From: Rotaria socialis
Lineage: Eukaryota; Rotifera; Eurotatoria; Philodinida; Philodinidae
Direction of reading: 5' to 3'
Length of the DNA: 64,000 bases
Assembly: GCA_905331475.1 (NCBI GenBank)
Contig: CAJNYU010000406.1
Coordinates: 1,101 to 65,100, forward strand
Below are positions 11,601 through 23,428 of the stretch, one piece after another. A program made the position numbers and the translations under genes. How positions within the stretch are numbered: position 1 is the stretch's first letter; every line of letters begins with the position of its first letter. The notes under the pieces are model-generated. The model saw only the letters and a program-made list of their open reading frames with translations. It did not search any database and was not told the DNA's origin.

Positions 11601-13351
11601 ATGTTCTATTTAATTTTGATATCGGTATTATTCTGTGTGCGATGTGCAATGGGAGATAATTATCAACCTGAACAAATTCATTTGTCTTACACAGGTTGTC
11701 GCTCTTGCTAGGATAAATTTGATTTTAATTCGATTGTTTTTGTATAACAAAAAAGGTATTTCAAATGAAATGCTTGTCACTTGGAGTACACAGCTATTGA
11801 CAAATGAAACTTACGTAGAATATAGCCTATGGAATGGAACATTTTCGTTAAGAGAAAATGCGACGATGTCAAAATTTATCGATGGTAGTAGTGCACATCG
11901 AGTTTTATACATGTATAGAGCTACTTTAAAGAATTTAACAATGGATACGGTTTATAGTAAGTAATGATTGGCCTGTTTTGTTTGATGTTTATATGTGATA
12001 TTTAGTGTATCATGTCGGTAGTCCAGCTGGTTTGAGTGCGAAATATTCATTTCGAACAATACTTGATGAAAATCGAAAATCGTTTGCTGTCTATGGAGAT
12101 TTAGGCGTTGTCAATGCACAGAGTTTAGCACGCTTACAACGAGAAGCTCAACTCGATTATTATGATGCAATTTTACATGTGGGAGATTTTGCTTATGGTA
12201 ATGGAATTGAATAAATCGGTAGATTTTTTCGTCATTTTTTTATTTTAGATATGGATGCCGATGAGGTTTGTTTTTTATAGTGAAACTTGAATGTTCATTC
12301 GATTTAGGCACGGAAAACTAACATGTGATTTTTAGAGCCGAGTTGGTGATCAATTTATGAATGAAATTCAAGAGATAGCTGCCTATGTTCCATATATGGT
12401 CGCTCCTGGAAATCATGAACGAGCTTAGTAAATATTATTTTCATATGAATTCTTGCAAAAAAAATGAAATTCCATATTTTTTGTAGTAATTTTTCAAATT
12501 ATAAATCTCGTTTCTCAATGCCATCCAATGGCGATGGTGAAAATCTTTGGTATAGTTATAATTTTGGTTTAGCACATATCATCAGTTTTTCAACGGAAGT
12601 TTATTTTTGGTGGGAATTTGGTTTTGCACAAATTGCTAATCAATATCGTTGGCTTGAACAAGATTTACAATGGGCTACAGCTCCCGAAAATCGAACTAAA
12701 TATCCATGGATTATCACCATGGGCCATCAACCAATGTATTGTTCAAATGCGAATCAAGACGATTGTACATTTTATGATAGTCGACCACGTTCCGGTTTGC
12801 CCTACATTCATACGTTTGGATTAGAAAAACTGTTTTATGATTATGGAGTGGATTTAGAACTTTGGGCTCATGAACATTCCTATGAAAGGTAGTTCGTATA
12901 TCGAAAAGAAAAAAAAAAGAAATTAATTTTCTAAATATTTTCGAAGACTTTGGCCTATTTATAATTGGACAGTATATGAAGGGTCGTGGAATGAACCGTA
13001 TACAAATCCCGGTGCTCCAACGCATGTAATTAGTGGTTCAGCAGGTTGTTATTCAAAACATAATCCTTTTCTCAATCAAACTCAATTATATTCGGCATTC
13101 CGTTCGGATGATTATGGTTATTCACGTATGAAAATTATAAATTCAACTCATTTATATATGGAACAAGTATCAGATGATCAAGTAAGTTTATTGAAATTCA
13201 TTTAGATGAAGAAATTTAAAAAAAAATTAACTGATAGGGCGGCAAAGTCATTGATAATTTTACATTGATTCGTGAAAAACATGAACCTTATTCAAATCAT
13301 AAACATAAAGGTATTAGCATTGAATATAAATCTATTGGTTATCATCATTAA
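11601..13351 (+). CDS. Purple acid phosphatase (ACP7-like), secreted
   Basis: A binuclear metallophosphoesterase that hydrolyses phosphate monoesters. Eight exons (11601-11694, 11756-11956, 12006-12197, 12249-12265, 12336-12427, 12487-12888, 12947-13181, 13238-13351) join in phase to 448 residues. A hydrophobic signal peptide (MFYLILISVLFCVRCAMG) leads into a fibronectin-like N-domain with VTWST. The full metal-ligand set is present: GDLG (Asp about 130), GDFAYD (Asp 159, Tyr 162), GNHE (Asn 194), GHQP (His 279) and HEHSYERLWP (His 327 and 329). Several N-glycosylation sequons fit a lysosomal or secreted enzyme. Exon 4 is only 17 nt but is needed to restore the GDFAYDMD block. No damage seen. 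Confidence 0.93.
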
Positions 13352-13967
13352 ATGCAATAATTTAAAATGAGTGATTTTCCTTTGCTTTTTTTTGTAATTA
13401 AAATGATCAGTTTACCTAAATAAATATTTTTATCATTAAATTTTATACATTAATACTAATGTTCTTATGAAATATTCGAGCATCGGATCAGACGTTACAC
13501 GATTGTATTCACTAAAAAATGTAAAAACGTAAGTATTATGCAAGTCTATATGCAGCGGATACAAAACGATTTTTCATGTTTATTTTAATATGTCATGGAT
13601 GAAAACAAACTGTTAAAGACGGAGTGGTTGTCTTTAAAAAAATATCAATTGAATAATCTGGCAACTGATAAAATTCAAATTTAAGTAAATTACAATTACC
13701 AGTGCAGTCCGGTAAATATTAATTCCATTGCTATTGTATTCTAAGTTTCAAATAGTTCCTCTCTTTTTTATCCGTTGTCAATATTCATCTTTTCTTGCAA
13801 CTTTAGTATATTTTTCATCAAAACGAAGTATAATCCTTTATTGTGACTTTCATTTTTGTATTGCTTAAAAGAAAAGAAATCGTGTGGCTTAAGTGAAACT
13901 GATATCGTAAAGCATTCATTTGTTTCATTCGTGTATACTTTCAACTAGTCGATTTCATCAAACCAAT
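13352..13967. other. Intergenic spacer
   Basis: AT-rich, with AATAAA-like signals soon after the phosphatase stop (around 13420) and presumably the promoter of the next gene at its right end. No gene seen. Confidence 0.4.
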
Positions 13968-16251
13968 ATGACTTTCATCCTATTGCTATTATTGATTGTA
14001 TTGGAAACATTTAATTGCAACCAAAATGTAGCAGGTAGGCTGACAATGGGGAGCAGATTAAGGGTGCATTGTATTTGAAAAAATTCAAGTTTACGTGTGA
14101 GAGTTTCTTTTAACTATTGAAAAAAGAGTAAACGTCAACGGAGTCTAGTATTTACATTCTCTAGAAGTTGTCTGCCAAACACCTTATGGGCTACCCAACA
14201 GATATGCGACTGGCGATGCTCCATTTTCAATCCAATCAGGTGATTTCAATAATGATAAGAAACTGGACATTGCAGTGACCAACGCCAAGAGTAATGATAT
14301 CAGTGTGCTACTTGGTAATGAAGATGGGTCGTTTCGAAGTCAGACAACCTATTCGGCTGGTTCATATCCACAATCTGTCACAGTAGGTGATTTCAATAAT
14401 GATAACAAACAAGATCTAGCAGTAGCCAACACGGAAAGTGACAACATGAGCTTGCTGCTTGGTAATGGAGATGGCACATTTCAAAATCAACTCATTTATA
14501 GTACTGGTGCGAGTCCTACTTCTTTGGCAGTGGGCGATTTCAATCATGATAACAAACTAGATCTAACAATAGTCAACAATGGTGAAGATACCATCACTGT
14601 GATGCTTGGACATGGAGATGGGACGTTTCAAAATCAGATAAAGTATGCAGTTGGCCATTCACCTTACTTTGTAACCGTAGCCGATTTCAATAATGATACT
14701 AATTTGGACTTGGTAGTGGCCAACAACAATGAAAATGATAAGAGCATCAGTGTACTACTCGGCAATGGAGATGGAACGTTTCAGAATCAAACGAAATATG
14801 CAGTTGCCGACAATTCATATTCTGTGACAGTGGGTGATTTCAATAATGATACCAAAGAAGATCTTGCACTGGTCAACTTTATTTTGAACAGTGTCAGTAT
14901 ACTTTTTGGTAATGGAGATGGGACATTTCATAATGAAACAGAGTATCTTGTTGGTTTTCATCCGTTCTCTGCAACTGTGGGCGATTTCAACAATGATTCT
15001 AAACTGGATTTAGCAGTAGTCAATGCATTTGGGAATAGCGCTAGTATACTACTTGGGAATGGAGATGGCACGTTTCAAAATCAAACAGAATATATCATTG
15101 GTCCGTTTCCTTGTTCAGTCATATTAGGTGATTTCAATGGAAATAATAAATTAGATCTGATAGTATCCAATTCTGGTAGTAACACTATCGAAGTGATGCT
15201 CGGTAATGGTGATGGAACATTTCAAAATCGAAAAAAGTTTATCGCTGGTTCACAACCATCTTTTGTGGCAACAGGTGATTTTAATAGAGATGCTAAGTTA
15301 GATCTAGTAACGTCCAATAATGATGACCAAGACAGAACTATCAGCGTACTACTCGGCAACGGTGATGGAACGTTTCAGAATCAAACGAAGTATACAGTTG
15401 CCGATACTCCACATTCCTTGGCAATAGGTGATTTCAACAATGATAACAAATTGGATCTAGTAGTAGGCAATCTCGATGACAACAGCGCCAGCGTAATACT
15501 AGGCAATGGAAATGGAACATTTCATAGTCCAACCAAATATAGAGTTGGCCTAAGTCCATTCTTCGTGATCATAGATGACTTCAACAATGATATTAACCTT
15601 GACTTAGCAATAGGTAACCTCGATAGCGATAGTATCAGCGTACTACTCGGCAATGGAGATGGAACGTTTCAGAATCAAACAGTGAATGAAGTTGGTCATG
15701 GTCCATGTTCTTTAATAGCAGATGATTTCAACAATGACAATAAACTAGATATTGCAGTTGCCAATTACTTTGATAATTACGTTAGCGTACTGCTCGGCAA
15801 TGGAGACGGGACGTTTCAAAATCAAGCGAAGTATGAAGTTGACGATGGTCTATCATCCGTGACAGCAGGCGATTTCAACAATGACACTCTAGTGGATATA
15901 GCAGTGGCTAACTATAAGGGCAGCAGTGTTAGTGTACTTCTCGGCAATGGAGATGGTACATTTAAAAACGCAATAGTGTATTCTAGTGGCATTAGCCCAT
16001 CCTGGGTCTTGTCAGCTGATCTAAACCATGATGGTAAGTTGGATATGGTCTTGATTAACTCCTATGAGAATAGTATTGGAGTCATGCTCGGCAATGGAGA
16101 CGGTACATTACAGACTCAAATACTTTATACAGTTGGCACAGGTCGCGCGTCTATGACATTAGGTTCATTCAAGGACAATAACAAATTTGATTTAGCAGTG
16201 AGCAACGCCATCGACAACACCATCACTATTTTTTTAAACGACTGCTCTTAG
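13968..16251 (+). CDS. Secreted FG-GAP/VCBS repeat protein
   Basis: Exon 1 (13968-14034) encodes a signal peptide (MTFILLLLLIVLETFNC). A 130-nt intron follows, then one long exon (14165-16251), in phase, for 717 residues. The body is 13 tandem units of about 48 residues, each pairing a calcium-loop strand (GDFNNDNKLDLAVAN) with LLGNGDGTFQNQ; a 14th half unit ends at FLNDCS. Asp-Asn-Asp-Asp positions in the 'DFNNDNKLDL' loops are conserved in nearly all units. This is the integrin-alpha/VCBS FG-GAP type, usually folding as seven-bladed beta-propellers. Thirteen and a half units would fit about two propellers. It carries no membrane anchor. Likely an extracellular binding or adhesive protein; ligand unknown. 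Similar multi-repeat genes are abundant in bdelloids. Confidence 0.9.
14180..16240 (+). repeat. Tandem coding repeats of about 144-150 bp (FG-GAP units)
   Basis: Thirteen diverged DNA copies share blocks such as GGTGATTTCAATAATGATAA and GGCAATGGAGATGG. Neighbouring copies differ at many third positions, so the array is old but kept in frame. Confidence 0.85.
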
Positions 16252-17190
16252 TACTTTATTCAATTTTGTTTATAGAAGTTGTTCACAGCATAAATGTTTT
16301 TATCGAAATGTACTTATATACTGATAACATTTCTTGATCAGTTTCAAACATAAAATCACGAGCTAATTTATTTCACATCGAAGCCTCATTTCAGGGTTTG
16401 TCTTTTGATCTACAAAATAGTCACAGATCATATATAGGTCGATGAATGTTGTTGTTAAAATATGCATGAAAACAAAATTAGAACGTGCAATAAATTAACA
16501 AACTAGGCGAAAATCCAAAACTGCAATTCAAATATATGCTATAGATTGGAGAATGTTGACAGATACAAATGATGTCACTTACAGTAGAAGCAATCTTGAC
16601 TCACGTGAAGCGAAGATCTGCGTAGACTTACGCAACATTTGCGCATGTTATGCTCTAGTGTTGTTTTAAGCCTGAGGATGTGAGCGTGAGAACTGAGAAA
16701 ATTCATATCAACAACGTCCAATTCACACCCACCCTCTTATCCAAATGTCCTGATTTTCTCAGTATTTTGATGACATGTGGATACGATTGTTCTAGGATGA
16801 TGATGAGTATTTTTATCGGTGTTTTCACGCAAGATTATAAATTATTGCTATCACACTATTATATTTTACGCGTATTTCCTGTCTTGTTTTCTCATTGTCT
16901 ATATCTATATAATGTGATATATATTCCATTGCTATCGGCGTGTGTATGAGTACCTGCTTCTATGTATTTGTATTCTGAACCGAAGAAAAAACAAAATTAA
17001 AGTTAACATCAACACTAATAGTGAATTTGCATCTTTCCTTCGCACACTCGAAGCCATACCACGTATGACACAACCAACCTAGTCTATGGACATCCTATAT
17101 ATCATGTTTGCGATTCATCAGTGCGTTTTTTCTAGAATAAAAACTTAGAGAAAATGATAGTATGTAGAGTATTTCTTTTTTATCTGGCTT
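16252..17190. other. Convergent intergenic region
   Basis: Lies between the convergent FG-GAP and Thr-rich genes. An 89-codon plus-strand frame at 16680 has no protein-like support. I see no gene. Confidence 0.4.
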
Positions 17191-18427
17191 TCAAGGAGTT
17201 ATTCCAATGCAATTATAAACAACACCAGTACCGCTCCATGATATATAAAAGCTAATTGATAATGTATGCCCAGCAGTTGTTGAAAAAGATTGAGATATAT
17301 TACCATGTGGCGTGATTGCGGCATCACTATAACACCAGCTGCCGCCATAGCAGCTGCTTCCGCCTGATGTTATGTCATTAGTAGCGCTGCCAATCCAAAT
17401 TACTGCTCCGCTTTCAAATCCACCATTAGTAAGTAATTCCTGAGAGGTGTTCATATCGATAACAGACACGTCATCTATATAAGTAGTGGCAGGAACATTG
17501 TATGTATCGATGGTTATTGTTTCACTTGCTGATTGGGCAGTATAAAGCCATGCTACCCGAATGTAACTGGTGCATGCAATATTTACCGTATATGTGCTGA
17601 ATAGCAGTGCACCAGGCGAAAGATAGCTATTCGCTAAAATAAATAAATCGTAGGTTTCATTTAGAGGAAACATGAGAACAATGTGAGCCTTTATCACCTG
17701 TATCATTGCTAGTTGGGCACACTGCGAGGGGTGCAGGTATAGTTGAAGCTGTTGTAGCTGTTGTTGTAGTAGTTGTTACAGTGGTTGTAGTTGTAGTAGT
17801 TGTTACAGTGGTTGTAGTTGTAGTTGCTGTCGTGGTTGTAGTGGTTGTTGTTTGAGGAGTGGCAGACGTAGCGGTTGTACTTGTTGAAGTAGTGATCGTT
17901 TGAATCGTTGTAGCGGAAGCTAAAAATAACCTAGACATGAAAATTCCTGTCCATTTTATGTTTCTAGACACGAAGAACACTTCTATTATTCATAAAGAAT
18001 CTTGGGTGAAAGATTCAAATGCATCACACTCCTTGAAATGTGTTCTAAGACTTGAGTGTTTGGGTGTTAAGCTAAATCACATAGTAACATGCGTTTTGAT
18101 ATGAAAATTCCTAGGTGAAACGTAGAACGATTGATCGATATGAATTTGCAGACTATAATCACATTTCGCTGACTGACCTTGCAAATAAAATGTAATGACG
18201 ATTGCCAAACTGATTCCTCCAACCAGAGCCCCAATTATCAAGCCACATAGAAGGTCGATAGAAAGTTGTTGTGAGCTATGATCAAGAAGTAAATTAAAAG
18301 ACTCGAATAGAATAACACAAAAACATTACCCCTTATTTTTTGTCCGTTCATTGCTATTCTGATGCTGAGTATTTTCAGAGATAGCCAAAGAATGCCTCTG
18401 TTCTAACCAATCTCTGTTGGTTTTCAT
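17191..18427 (-). CDS. Type II membrane protein: Thr-rich stalk plus CBM-like ectodomain
   Basis: Four phase-consistent exons (18427-18330, 18275-18178, 17919-17698, 17633-17191) give 286 residues. A polar cytoplasmic head of about 40 residues (MKTNRDWLEQRHSLAISENT) precedes a Gly-rich transmembrane helix (CGLIIGALVGGISLAIVITF). Then comes a nearly pure Thr stalk (about 70 residues, mucin-like, a likely O-glycosylation zone), and a C-terminal beta-rich domain of about 155 residues with ELLTNGGFESGAVIWIG, the NGGFE-G signature of CBM4/9-like carbohydrate-binding modules, plus IDDVSV. A paired-Cys segment lies at SSCYGGSWCYSD. Probably a surface-displayed glycan- or matrix-binding protein. No enzyme motif seen. 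Confidence 0.8.
17755..17870 (-). repeat. Thr-codon microsatellite with 27-bp direct repeats
   Basis: The stalk DNA is built of GTTGTAGTT-type units. A 27-bp unit containing GTAGTTGTTACAGTGGTTGT occurs twice in direct tandem, so stalk length may vary between alleles. Confidence 0.7.
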
Positions 18428-20714
18428 ATTGTCTTGGAAATTTATTCTGATTAATACAGTACGCAACAGTTGAGAATAGTAAAAAAAAGAATTAATGGAA
18501 ATATGATTGAATAAAAGAGAAACAACACATATATATTGAAACTCAATTGCTATTGATTTTTCATTTCTCATAAGCTACTGATGAATTACTCTTTTTCAAA
18601 TGGGTCAGAAATTCTACTCTGATTCATCCTATGGAATTCAAAATAAAAATACACCCTTACACTATATTGGTAAAGTTAGTAAATAATTCTTTGATTTCAC
18701 TATAGAAAAAAAGAGTAGTATTGACGTCTGTTAATAGAACGTTGCTATTGAAAGAAAACAAACAGGCGCATCAAACGAAATTCTATGGCATCTGATTAAA
18801 ATATGCTTCTCTGATAATGCTTTGTCTGCTAATGGCATATGAGAAAAAAAACAATATTTCTAGTTTTGATTTGTCTATACACAATCATACCGAGAAGCAA
18901 ATATGATTTCATCTATGACAATATTTAACATAGTCAATCTGATTTCACTTTGGACAATGTGAACATTTCTTTCAATACACTGCCATATGCTTTTAGCACT
19001 TTCTATGTTCATTTTTCAATTAATTTGAAACAAAACATATTCTCTTAATAGTGAATAAAGTAGAAAATAAAATAACAATAGGATAGTTCTAAATAAAGGT
19101 ACTGCAATTCAAAATAATTCAAAACGCATGCTGAATTAGTTTTGGTGAGACATTCTAGTTTTGCTTGCTTGCTTGTTTGCTTGTTTATTAATAAACAGTC
19201 TTCAGGGCTCTCTATCACAAATAGACTTGAAATAACATTATAAAATTAATTTGAATAAAGAAAATATAACAAAAAAGAAAAAACAGAATTGTATAAAAAG
19301 TACAAAATAAAGTTCCAAGCAGGATTACAAGCAGAATGAAATTTAATACAGAAAATTAATTGAAAGGAGCCATATAAATATTTGAAAACTGTACTGTATA
19401 GCAGTAACATAGCATGAGTGGACGTGCTAGCGCATCCACCTAAAAAAACTACTCGACATCATACAACATTTTTATATAACTCGAAAAGGCAATTATTTGT
19501 TCGGTGCATTATTCTAAAGAAGAATACATCCTATTCGGCAATGTTGAACATTCCGGAACCAATTTCCTCTAATTTCCGGAATTCCGGGAATCGGACAGTG
19601 TTCAGGTTTGACGTAGTTCCGAAATTGACGGAATTGATTCCGGTGGTGGAACTGGTTCCGGAATGTTCAACATCGCAGAATAGGATGACTGCTCTTCGAA
19701 AGACCGATGAAAACCATCCAAAAAAGCCTTATTTTTTACATTTACACTGCGTACTATCTTTTGGATGTGGGTGTGAGTCTGTAGCTGTGACTACGAACAT
19801 CTCTTTACTAGCACCCACACCCACACCCTATTAATTTACTTTTTATGTTTTTTTTGACGGAATGTTCTAAATTTACTCACGGCATGAAACGAATTCTACT
19901 TGGTGATAGTATTAAAACAAAAGAAGAATTGAAAATAGCATTATATTAGGGTTAAAACAAAACACTCAACATTATATTCGGCATGATTATAACTTCAATT
20001 GTTAATCAAGTTGAAAATGCATGTAATCTTGATTTAAGATTCGTTGCTCGAGTGTGCTTGTGTGTAGTGAAACAATCAATATCTTTTACAATATATTATT
20101 ATGAATAATCATAGCCGAGCTATGAAATCTTTTCTTCAAAAATAGGTCACTGAACACGGTATAATTGTTTTTTTTGTTGTTAACAATGTCGGATACTTGA
20201 TTTCGTCGATAAAATATCTGTTGAAAACTTGATAAGAATATAGATGCAGACAATATGTTTCACATTTGATAAACCTTATTTCGCACTATTGCACTAAAAT
20301 TTGGATTTCAAGATATAATTTATCTAACGCATGAATGCAAGTCTATCATTGTAAGTTACCTTTAGTAGATTTTTGTATGGGAACGCTAGAAAAATGATTT
20401 TTTTTTTCATTGAACTGAATGCAGCAACTACGAAGTGTGAATATAGATCCCTTTTTTACATTGAAATGAATTCATTCCTACATCCGAAATAGTATAGTAT
20501 TAGGGATATCCACCTGAATCTAGAGGACATCAATACATTTCAAAACGTCGATTACTCAAGGGTTAACACTAAAAAAACGTCTTACAATTTTGCAACCGAT
20601 CTTGAAATTGATCATTCCTGCATTTTTTATGAGAAAACGTTTTTGAAATTTAGCAAAATGTATATCAACACAACACTAAATAATCGTGATGGTTAATCTT
20701 TGCAACTTCAAATA
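18428..20714. other. Gene-poor stretch with microsatellite and inverted repeat
   Basis: No supported gene in about 2.3 kb. It contains a (GCTT)n-like microsatellite near 19160-19190, an inverted-repeat element at 19528-19686 and two CCCACA-type telomere-like motifs near 19764 and 19812. A 138-codon frame at 19418-19834 overlaps the inverted repeat and is not a gene. Confidence 0.45.
19528..19686. mobile_element. 159-bp inverted-repeat element (MITE-like)
   Basis: Arms of 34 bp at 19528-19561 and 19653-19686 (ATCCTATTCGGCAATGTTGA and its near-complement, two to three mismatches) flank a short core rich in TTCCGGAAT. No clear target duplication. Confidence 0.7.
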
Positions 20715-21333
20715 TGGGGGTGTCACATTTAAATTTTAAAAAATTAAATTTTTTTTAAATGAAAAGTTAAATTTAAAATTAATTTAAATTCAAGAAATTT
20801 AAATTTAATTAAATTTTAAAGTTTGTATCATTTAAATTTAACTAAATTTAAATTAAATTGTTTGAAATTCAAATTAGTTAAATTTTGAAAACTAGCAGAT
20901 AAAAATAGTTTTTGACTTGATTGCTACTATTTAAAGTCAAATTTGAGTATGTTTCCTGTTTTCTAAAGTTAAAACTAGTCATTCTTCTATGAAGTGTGCT
21001 ATTAAATATATTTTTATGAGTATCCCAGTATTCTGAAGAAGAAAGATGACGGATCCTGCATAATCTGTAGAGAAATTTTGACTATTATGAATAAATATTA
21101 ACCTAAAATACTAGGTTTTCCTCTCATTTAGTATGTACTACTGTTAAAGTCACGTATTTCTCTCGTAGCAATGATGTTTATCCATCCAAACAATTTATTA
21201 AATCAAGAAATAAATTTTCAAAAATTTAATTTAAATTTATTTTAAATTTAACTTGATAGAATTTATGTTAAAATTAAATTAGCTTTTCATGAAGTTAAAT
21301 TTAAATTAACTAAACTGTAAATTGACACCCCTA
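20715..21333. mobile_element. Non-autonomous hAT-like element with perfect 8-bp target duplication
   Basis: Termini are TGGGGGTGTCA on the left and TGACACCCCTA on the right, the 'TAGGGGTGTCAA' inverted repeat seen in many hAT elements. TTCAAATA flanks both sides (20707-20714 and 21334-21341), an exact 8-bp duplication as expected for hAT. The 619-bp interior is extremely AT-rich, made of ATTTAAATTT runs at both ends, with no coding capacity. Confidence 0.8.
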
Positions 21334-21341
21334 TTCAAATA

Positions 21342-22910
21342 TTAGCATGAAACTAATAATATTAATATAATGAATTTCATAATCGTTTCAGAAGTTGTGA
21401 AAGATTCTGATATGATATTTTTCATTTATGCTCAATGCTGATATTTACAAAATTTAATTTATCATGATTTGATCCCTCAAGAGTAAATTGTTGTAAAAAA
21501 TGAAATACTTGCATTTGGAAAAAGACACAATGAGTTTCATAGATCAATTATTTATTTCTAGAATAGCATTTGAGAATTGAAGTTTACAGTAATTCAGCAG
21601 CTGCTCTTCGTACGAAACTGGGTATCCGAAGTTAATACTCATGAATATTGAAAATCACAATAATTAATTGAATCATAAAGGAGCTAGAATAGTGTGCTTG
21701 GATGTATTCTTTATGTATCCTACAACAAACAGTCGCATCCTACACATACTCGAATAAATTAATGCATGTGAATTATGAATCATGGATAAAATTGATTGAA
21801 TACATTTATTTAATAGTGCTCTATCTCTGCATCGCTTTGGTAGAGAAAAATATCGACTTAATTGTGTTTTTATTTTTGAGACACGCTTCATAAATGAATA
21901 CAGGTGAAGTGTAAATAAGGAATACAAAAGCGAATATTTTTATATGTTAAAGCCTTTCATCGATCTACAGATACGTAGAAAATACGAAGAAAACAAAATG
22001 ACTAGCGAAATAATGTTTATCATTATATCAAACAATCAGGGTAAACGAATATGGACAGCCCCGTTGGATTATATTTATTGAAGCTGTCCGTCCTCTTTCT
22101 GTACATGTAGTATCATTATCGATATGATTCAGATGTAAACTTGATTATTGAAGCATGACCAAGTAAACACTGGTATTAATAAGACCATTGCGTTTATTTG
22201 TTTTATTGCATTTATTTTTGGTGTCTAATAGTCATAGTGAAGGTAAAATTTGTTATTATTCAACGTGAACCCGGTAAGATTTTACTTGTTCGATTTTCAG
22301 AAATTATTAAATAAGAGAACAAATTTAATGTTTAATGTTTTTTGGTAAATCTTTACTACAATTCGCTCAGTATTACACACAAGCTATTAATGGATAAATC
22401 AAAATATCAGTTTAAAACTTAGTGCTCAATATGTATTATGTTTTCTTTTTAGTACTTATATCAGAAATCATATTTTGATGAAATGTTTCAGTATGAATAA
22501 AGCATTATTCTTCGCATTAGTCCGTGATTTTTCACGCTCTAAAAAAGGGGCTTATTGACGACATTATATTCAGGAAAAAAGCCTTTGAAGTTTCATCGAC
22601 TGTTGGTGAACGTAAACATTTTATTTTAATACAATCTAATATATGCTTCATAGTTTATCGAATACTCCATCGACACGTCCTTTGAGGTCCTCAGATTAGG
22701 AGCTATATCCATTAAGTGTTGTTACGTCCTTTGTAGCGCCCGCATCTACTATAACCCTAAAAATATAAATGAGATGATGCAAATAAATTGCCAGCTGTAT
22801 ATATGAGCTAGAAGTATTCTTTTAATAGGAATTGATCGCTAATACACTATCTGAAATCTGTCGACTGTTCGATTAATTCAGCTCAATAAAGTCACAGTTC
22901 TTTTTTGGCA
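21342..22910. other. Gene-free stretch
   Basis: AT-rich sequence. Minor inverted segments are present, such as the TGGACAGC / GCTGTCC pair near 22053-22090. No gene supported. The Ly6 promoter should be near its right end. Confidence 0.4.
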
Positions 22911-23428
22911 ATGCAGTCGATATTAAGTATGCATCAATTGTTTTTCATCGTGGTACTCCTCTTCATTGGTAAGCTACTGTTATATATTAATTGTACTTGT
23001 AAGAATATCTTTTATCGTAGGAATGCACCATACAACAGCTTTACAGTGTTACTCCTGCTCTTATGATATACCCAGCTGCAATGACCCGTTTAACAGCAGT
23101 GCCACCGGAGTGACTACAGTATCGTCTAACACTTCGTGTTGGGTAAGTAGACGAATATGGTTTTATCTATCAACATTCATTCTCTATATACTGTATTTAG
23201 AAAATCAAGGGATTTTCTATGGGTATGACTGTAGCAGTCAGAGGTACTGGTAATTCTGGTAATGATACAATCGACTGTACAAATAATGGCTGTAACGCTA
23301 GGACGCAGGCATCAATCACAGCTATACTTTGCTGCTGTAATACTGACTTTTGCAACACGGCAATGTCGATGAACATGAATATTGCAATCGTTCTTGCTGC
23401 CATTATCCTCACTCGTCTTCAGCATTAA
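22911..23428 (+). CDS. Ly6/uPAR three-finger protein, probably GPI-anchored
   Basis: Three phase-consistent exons (22911-22968, 23021-23142, 23201-23428) encode 135 residues. A signal peptide (MQSILSMHQLFFIVVLLFIG) is followed by the Ly6 start ALQCYSCSYD, several further Cys and the diagnostic LCCCNTDFCN (family CC-x(4)-C-N end). A hydrophobic C-terminus (IAIVLAAIILTRLQH) fits a GPI-attachment signal. Ly6 proteins are small disulphide-rich surface proteins that act as receptors, modulators or septate-junction factors. The specific role is unknown. One N-glycosylation site is visible (FNSS). Confidence 0.85.

Noticed and set aside
12714-13025. 103-codon minus-strand frame
   Set aside because: Antisense shadow of the phosphatase exons.
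16680-16949. 89-codon plus-strand frame
   Set aside because: No start context, motif or splice partners; hydrophobic low-complexity translation typical of AT-rich noise.
19418-19834. 138-codon plus-strand frame
   Set aside because: It runs through both arms of an inverted repeat and a CCCACA motif. Composition follows the repeat, with no protein-family features.
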